Assembly (NCBI RefSeq): GCF_900258475.1
Contig: NZ_LT984888.1
Coordinates: forward strand, 456,639-520,638
DNA length: 64,000 bases
Direction: 5' to 3'
Source of the DNA: Anaerococcus sp. Marseille-P3915
Lineage (GTDB): Bacteria; Bacillota; Clostridia; Tissierellales; Peptoniphilaceae
The notes below the pieces were generated by a model. That model saw nothing but the letters and a program-made list of their open reading frames with translations. It did not search any database and was not told the DNA's origin. Shown piece by piece: positions 60,377 through 64,000 of this stretch. Made by a program: the position numbers and the translations under genes. Within the stretch, counting starts at the first letter, position 1, and each line of letters begins with the position of its first letter.

Positions 60377-61486
60377 ATGATTATAGGAATACCTAAAGAG
60401 ATTAAAGACCAAGAATCTAGAGTGGCTGTAGTACCAGGTGCTGTGGCTGATTTAGTTAAAAATGGAAATGAAGTTTTAATAGAAAAGGGAGCGGGCGTTG
60501 GCTCTGGAATTAGCGATGAGGATTATGAAGAAGCAGGTGCAAAAATAATTGATAAGGCTGCTGATGTATGGGAGAAGGCTGAGATGATCTACAAGGTCAA
60601 GGAGCCTCTTAAGGAAGAATACAAATACCTTAGAGAAGGACTAATCCTTTATGCCTATCTCCACCTAGCTGGTAATGCTGAGCTTACAGAAGAATTACTA
60701 AAGAAAAAGGTAACTGCAATTGGTTTTGAAACTGTAGAGAAGGATAGAAAGCTACCACTTCTTCAACCAATGAGTGAGATTGCTGGTAGGATGGCTGTCC
60801 AAGAAGGGGCAAGATACCTAACTAAACCAGAAGGCGGCAAGGGAATCCTCCTTCAAGGTGTGCCGGGAGTAAGACCTGCCCATGTTGTAATTGTAGGAGC
60901 TGGTACAGTTGGTACAGCAGCAACAAGGATAGCAGTAGGTATGGGAGCTAGGGTAACAGTTCTAGATGTAAATATCGATGCCCTAACCAAACTTCACAAC
61001 CTCTTCCCAGATAAGATTGAAACCCTTTATTCAAACCCACTAAATATAGACGAGGCAGTAAGTGGGGCGGACCTAGTTATTTCTACAGTCCTAATCCCAG
61101 GTAGACGTGCTCCTCAACTTGTAAAGGTAGATACAGTCAAGAAAATGAAGGAAGGTTCTGTAGTAGTGGATGTGGCTATAGACCAAGGTGGTTCTACAGA
61201 TATCACAAAAGATCACGCAACAAGCCACACTGATCCAGTATTTAATAAATACGGCGTAATCTTCTATGCTGTAGCAAATATACCAGGTGCAGTAGCTATG
61301 ACATCAACCTACGCCCTATCAAATGCCACAACCCTCTATGCTAAGGCAATAGGCAAGGAAGGACTTGCGGCAGCTGTTGAGAAATTCCCAGAACTTAAGA
61401 GTGGAATCAACCTCTATGACGGCAAGGTAGTCCTTGAATCAATAGCAGAAGATACAGGTCACGACCTAGCTGAATTAAATCTTTAA
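60377..61486 (+). CDS. ald: Alanine dehydrogenase
   Basis: A 369-residue NAD-dependent dehydrogenase interconverting L-alanine and pyruvate plus ammonia. The N-terminus MIIGIPKEIKDQESRVAVVP, the Rossmann loop VVIVGAGTVGTAATRIAVGM and DVAIDQGGSTDIT with the conserved Asp are typical. Length equals the family norm. TATAAT lies at 60328-60333 and AAAGGAT precedes the ATG. Divergent from the alanine symporter, it supports alanine as a carbon or nitrogen source. Confidence 0.96.
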   Translation: MIIGIPKEIKDQESRVAVVPGAVADLVKNGNEVLIEKGAGVGSGISDEDYEEAGAKIIDKAADVWEKAEMIYKVKEPLKEEYKYLREGLILYAYLHLAGNAELTEELLKKKVTAIGFETVEKDRKLPLLQPMSEIAGRMAVQEGARYLTKPEGGKGILLQGVPGVRPAHVVIVGAGTVGTAATRIAVGMGARVTVLDVNIDALTKLHNLFPDKIETLYSNPLNIDEAVSGADLVISTVLIPGRRAPQLVKVDTVKKMKEGSVVVDVAIDQGGSTDITKDHATSHTDPVFNKYGVIFYAVANIPGAVAMTSTYALSNATTLYAKAIGKEGLAAAVEKFPELKSGINLYDGKVVLESIAEDTGHDLAELNL

Positions 61487-61499
61487 TAAAAATAAAAAG

Positions 61500-61528
61500 C
61501 CAGGGAAACTTAGATTTTCCTGGTTTTT
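61500..61528 (+). terminator. ald terminator
   Basis: Stem CCAGGGAAA / TTTTCCTGG followed by TTTTTT. Confidence 0.9.
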
Positions 61529-61538
61529 TATTTGCTTG

Positions 61539-61598
61539 AATATATTTTTAGGTATACCTAAAAATATATTTTGACAAAATAAATAAAGATGTTATAAT
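61539..61598 (+). promoter_or_regulatory. Metal-importer promoter with 32-bp palindromic operator
   Basis: A perfect palindrome spans 61539-61570 with core TTTTTAGGTATACCTAAAAA, the style of DtxR/MntR/TroR-family sites. TTGACA starts at the next base (61571-61576), followed after 16 bp by TATAAT (61593-61598). The operator therefore touches the -35 from upstream. It is separate from the ald terminator. Confidence 0.8.
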
Positions 61599-61629
61599 AA
61601 ACTTAAGAAAAATTTTAAAAGGAGTTATT

Positions 61630-62604
61630 ATGACAAGGAAAATATTATTTAGCCTCTTAGCCTTACTTGTATTTGCAGGCTGCGGAGCTAAAACAAATAA
61701 TACTGACAAAAGTGCAGAGACAAAAGAAGAAGTAAAGAGCGAAGAGAGTTCAGATCCTTCAAAGAAAAACATCACAGCTACAACTACTTTTATAGCTGAT
61801 ATGGTGAAGGAATTAATAGGTGATAGGGCTAATCTTTCAATGATTATCCCAGCTGGCGAAGACCCACACCTTTATGTTGCAAAGCCTGAAGATTATAACA
61901 AGATAAAGGATGCCGACCTAGTTTTATACCATGGACTTCACTTTGAAGGCAAGATGGTAGATGCCCTAGAAGCAAGTGGCTATGCAGTAACCGAAACCTT
62001 CCCTAAGGATAAGATTGGTCAAATGGACCAAGATGGGGAGACTATAGTAGACCCACACTTCTGGTTTGATATAGACCTATACAAGGAAGCCTTCACTAAT
62101 ACAGCTAACAAGTTAAAAGAGCTTTATAAAGATGATGAGGAAGTGATTAAAGAAATTGACAAAAACCACGACAGGTATATAAAAGAGCTCGATGATCTTG
62201 ATGAATATAACAAAAAAGAGCTTGCAAAAATCCCAGAAGAGTCAAAATATTTAATCACCCCACATGATGCCTTCAATTATTTCTCAAGAAGATATAAGAT
62301 TGAAGTATTAGCCCCACAAGGAGTTTCAACAGATTCTGAAGTATCAAATAAGGACCTTGAAGACACAGCAAGCTTTATAGCAGACCACAAGATTAAGGCA
62401 ATCTTTGCAGAATCAACAACAAATCCAGAAAGAATGGAAAAATTAAGAGATGTTGTAAAATCTAAAGGTTTTGAAACAGAGGTAGTATCAGGCGAGGGTC
62501 AAGAGCTATATTCAGACTCCCTATCCAAAGAAGGCGGGGAAGCTGACACCTTTATAAAAATGTACAAACACAATGTAGACTTAATAGTAGGTAAGCTTAA
62601 ATGA
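61630..62604 (+). CDS. Metal ABC transporter substrate-binding lipoprotein (TroA/ZnuA family)
   Basis: A 324-residue lipoprotein that captures Mn2+, Zn2+ or a related ion outside the membrane. The signal ends in FAGC (Cys18). Likely ligands are His80 (EDPHLY), His143 (DPHFWFD), His212 (TPHDAFNYF) and Asp296 (ELYSD), the H-H-H-D set seen in TroA. The usual His-rich loop of ZnuA proteins is missing. The DtxR-like operator argues for manganese or iron control. AAAGGAG precedes the ATG; its stop overlaps the ATPase gene (ATGA). Confidence 0.92.
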   Translation: MTRKILFSLLALLVFAGCGAKTNNTDKSAETKEEVKSEESSDPSKKNITATTTFIADMVKELIGDRANLSMIIPAGEDPHLYVAKPEDYNKIKDADLVLYHGLHFEGKMVDALEASGYAVTETFPKDKIGQMDQDGETIVDPHFWFDIDLYKEAFTNTANKLKELYKDDEEVIKEIDKNHDRYIKELDDLDEYNKKELAKIPEESKYLITPHDAFNYFSRRYKIEVLAPQGVSTDSEVSNKDLEDTASFIADHKIKAIFAESTTNPERMEKLRDVVKSKGFETEVVSGEGQELYSDSLSKEGGEADTFIKMYKHNVDLIVGKLK

Positions 62605-63308
62605 GACCTGCAATTGAAGTAAAGAACCTTTCCGTCTCTTACGAAAAAAACCAGGTACTTTCTAAGATAGACCTCACTATCCCCCTAAATTCAAGAACAG
62701 CCATAGTAGGAGCAAATGGAGCAGGCAAGTCCACCCTACTTAAGGCTGTTCTTGGCCTAATTAAAAAAGACTCGGGCGAGGTCAAGATTTTAGGCAAAGA
62801 CCTTAAGGATGCCAAGCTTGACCTAGCCTATGTTCCCCAAAAAGATTCGGTCAATTGGAACTTCCCTATAAGGGTCTATGATGTTGTAAAGATGGGAAGA
62901 TTTCCTTATTTGGGTTCCTTTAAGAAATTAAGAGCTATAGATAAGGAGAAAATCGACCATGCCATGGAAGAAATGGGCATAGCTGACTTAAAGGACAGAC
63001 AAATATCAAAACTTTCGGGTGGTCAAAAGCAGAGGGTCTTTCTAGCAAGGGCCCTTGCCCAAGATGTGGACCTCTACATCCTTGATGAGCCCCTCACAGG
63101 AGTTGATATCAAGACAGAAGAGATAATAGCCAAGGAATTTAAAAACCTCCAGGCCAAGGGCAAGACAATTATATCAGTTCACCACAATATCTATAGTCTA
63201 AATAGGTATTTTGACCACCTTCTAGTTTTAAATGGAGGAGTCCAATATTCAGGTCCTCTTAATGTGGATGGCATTGATAGTCAGATAGATAAGGGATTTA
63301 GGGGCTAA
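62601..63308 (+). CDS. Metal ABC transporter ATPase
   Basis: A 235-residue ATPase with Walker A GANGAGKST, signature LSGGQKQRVFLA, Walker B LYILDEPLTGVD and an H-loop SVHHN. It overlaps the binding-protein gene by 4 bp and ends one base before the permease start, a standard Zn/Mn importer operon. The segment YVPQKDSVNWNFPI is typical of this importer family. Confidence 0.95.
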   Translation: MRPAIEVKNLSVSYEKNQVLSKIDLTIPLNSRTAIVGANGAGKSTLLKAVLGLIKKDSGEVKILGKDLKDAKLDLAYVPQKDSVNWNFPIRVYDVVKMGRFPYLGSFKKLRAIDKEKIDHAMEEMGIADLKDRQISKLSGGQKQRVFLARALAQDVDLYILDEPLTGVDIKTEEIIAKEFKNLQAKGKTIISVHHNIYSLNRYFDHLLVLNGGVQYSGPLNVDGIDSQIDKGFRG

Positions 63309-63309
63309 T

Positions 63310-64000
63310 ATGGATGTATTATTTTCATACTCATTTAAAATCATAGCCATAGGGACAATTCTCCTTGCAAGTCTTGCAAGCCTTGTGGGAATTATCAATG
63401 TCTACAAGGACCAATCCCTAATCGGCGATGCCATGGGCCATTCGACCTATGCAGGCCTAGTTTTAGCCTTTATCCTAACAGGTATGAAGTCTAGTTGGGT
63501 CCTATTGATTGGGGCCTGCCTATCTGCGGCTCTTTCCTATTTTTTGATAGAATATTCAAGCAAGAATACAAAGATTGGCCCAGATGCAAATATGGCCATA
63601 TACTTGTCGGGATTTTTTGGCCTAGGACTTGTTTTAAAGTCTTATATTCAGGGCAATCCAGCCTTTGCATCATCCAGGCAAGCAGGCCTAGATAATTACA
63701 TCTTCGGCCAAGCTGCCTATCTTTTGGAAGATGACATCTGGCTAATAGGAGGAGTTCTTCTTATTGCCCTGATAATTTTTGCCTTAAATTACAGGCATAT
63801 CAAGGCCTATCTCTTTGATCCGGAATTTGCTTATATGGTAAATATAAATACAAAAATCCTGGATAGCTTGGTATTATTTATCACAATCCTAACCATAGGT
63901 GTGGGCATAAAGGCAGTTGGGGTTATTCTCATTGCATCCTTTATGGTTCTACCGACACTCGCAGCTAGTAAGCTTTCACACTCCTTTGGCAGGGTTTTGG
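63310..64000 (+). CDS. Metal ABC transporter permease (ABC-3 family), 5' part
   Basis: The gene starts at ATG 63310 and stays open to the window end, giving 230 residues of a protein usually 270-300 long. It is strongly hydrophobic, with GTILLASLASLVGIINVYKD, SLIGDAMGHSTYAGLVLAFI and AVGVILIASFMVLPTLAASK, the hallmarks of ABC-3 (ZnuB/MntB/TroC) permeases. It completes the importer with the two genes before it. A second permease or a metal-dependent regulator may follow outside the window. Confidence 0.93.
   Translation, partial: MDVLFSYSFKIIAIGTILLASLASLVGIINVYKDQSLIGDAMGHSTYAGLVLAFILTGMKSSWVLLIGACLSAALSYFLIEYSSKNTKIGPDANMAIYLSGFFGLGLVLKSYIQGNPAFASSRQAGLDNYIFGQAAYLLEDDIWLIGGVLLIALIIFALNYRHIKAYLFDPEFAYMVNINTKILDSLVLFITILTIGVGIKAVGVILIASFMVLPTLAASKLSHSFGRVL

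Overview
The window looks like a chromosome segment of a low-GC, Gram-positive anaerobe of the Tissierellia (Peptoniphilaceae, Anaerococcus-like). This is an inference from strong AT bias, purine-rich ribosome binding sites, FIVAR-type surface proteins, a PPi-type phosphofructokinase and a type III glutamine synthetase. No rRNA, tRNA or CRISPR array was seen.

Layout. (1) 1-735 is the 3' end of guaA. (2) About 736-23150 is an accessory island that starts right at the guaA stop codon. It is a chain of cargo cassettes separated by direct-oriented, partly decayed copies of one repeat (the 'R-block') that carries relics of mobilisation genes (mobC 3' end, relaxase 5' end). In order the cargo is: an intact ISL3-family insertion sequence; an AAA ATPase plus subtilase pair resembling the IetAS defence system; a lantibiotic/cationic-peptide resistance operon (ABC transporter plus two-component system); an LDCC-motif small protein, an IS256 relic and a MITE, then a CopY/CopB copper module; a relic mixing an XRE regulator with an OLD-type ATPase; a MerR regulator; an XRE regulator with a dead C5-methyltransferase, HNH nuclease and HpaII-type restriction enzyme; and a single-chain ABC-ATPase/TOPRIM protein resembling fused PARIS. 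A decayed Mg-type P-ATPase closes the island.

(3) 23.2-33.2 kb holds housekeeping and metal-handling genes: aspartokinase, ArsR/HMA/P1B-ATPase, uvrB and uvrA. (4) 33.2-46.9 kb is a secreted/surface locus: FIVAR-like helical proteins, lipoproteins, a transglutaminase-like protein and a coiled-coil protein. Four of them end in the same roughly 50-residue helical domain. A small conserved-hypothetical operon (YgbA_NO, DUF4256) sits inside. (5) 47-49 kb encodes a DUF2752 / zinc-ribbon / DUF4234 membrane trio. (6) 49.1-64 kb is metabolic: glutamine synthetase III, BrnQ, an operon of PTS IIA, two HAD phosphatases and PPi-phosphofructokinase, a further HAD phosphatase, an alanine:Na+ symporter divergent from alanine dehydrogenase, and a metal ABC importer (SBP, ATPase, truncated permease) behind a 32-bp perfect palindrome of DtxR/MntR style.

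The main points of interest are the repeat-bracketed cassette array at guaA, the two candidate anti-phage systems in it, the nonsense-only decay of the restriction system, and the shared C-terminal domain of the secreted proteins.
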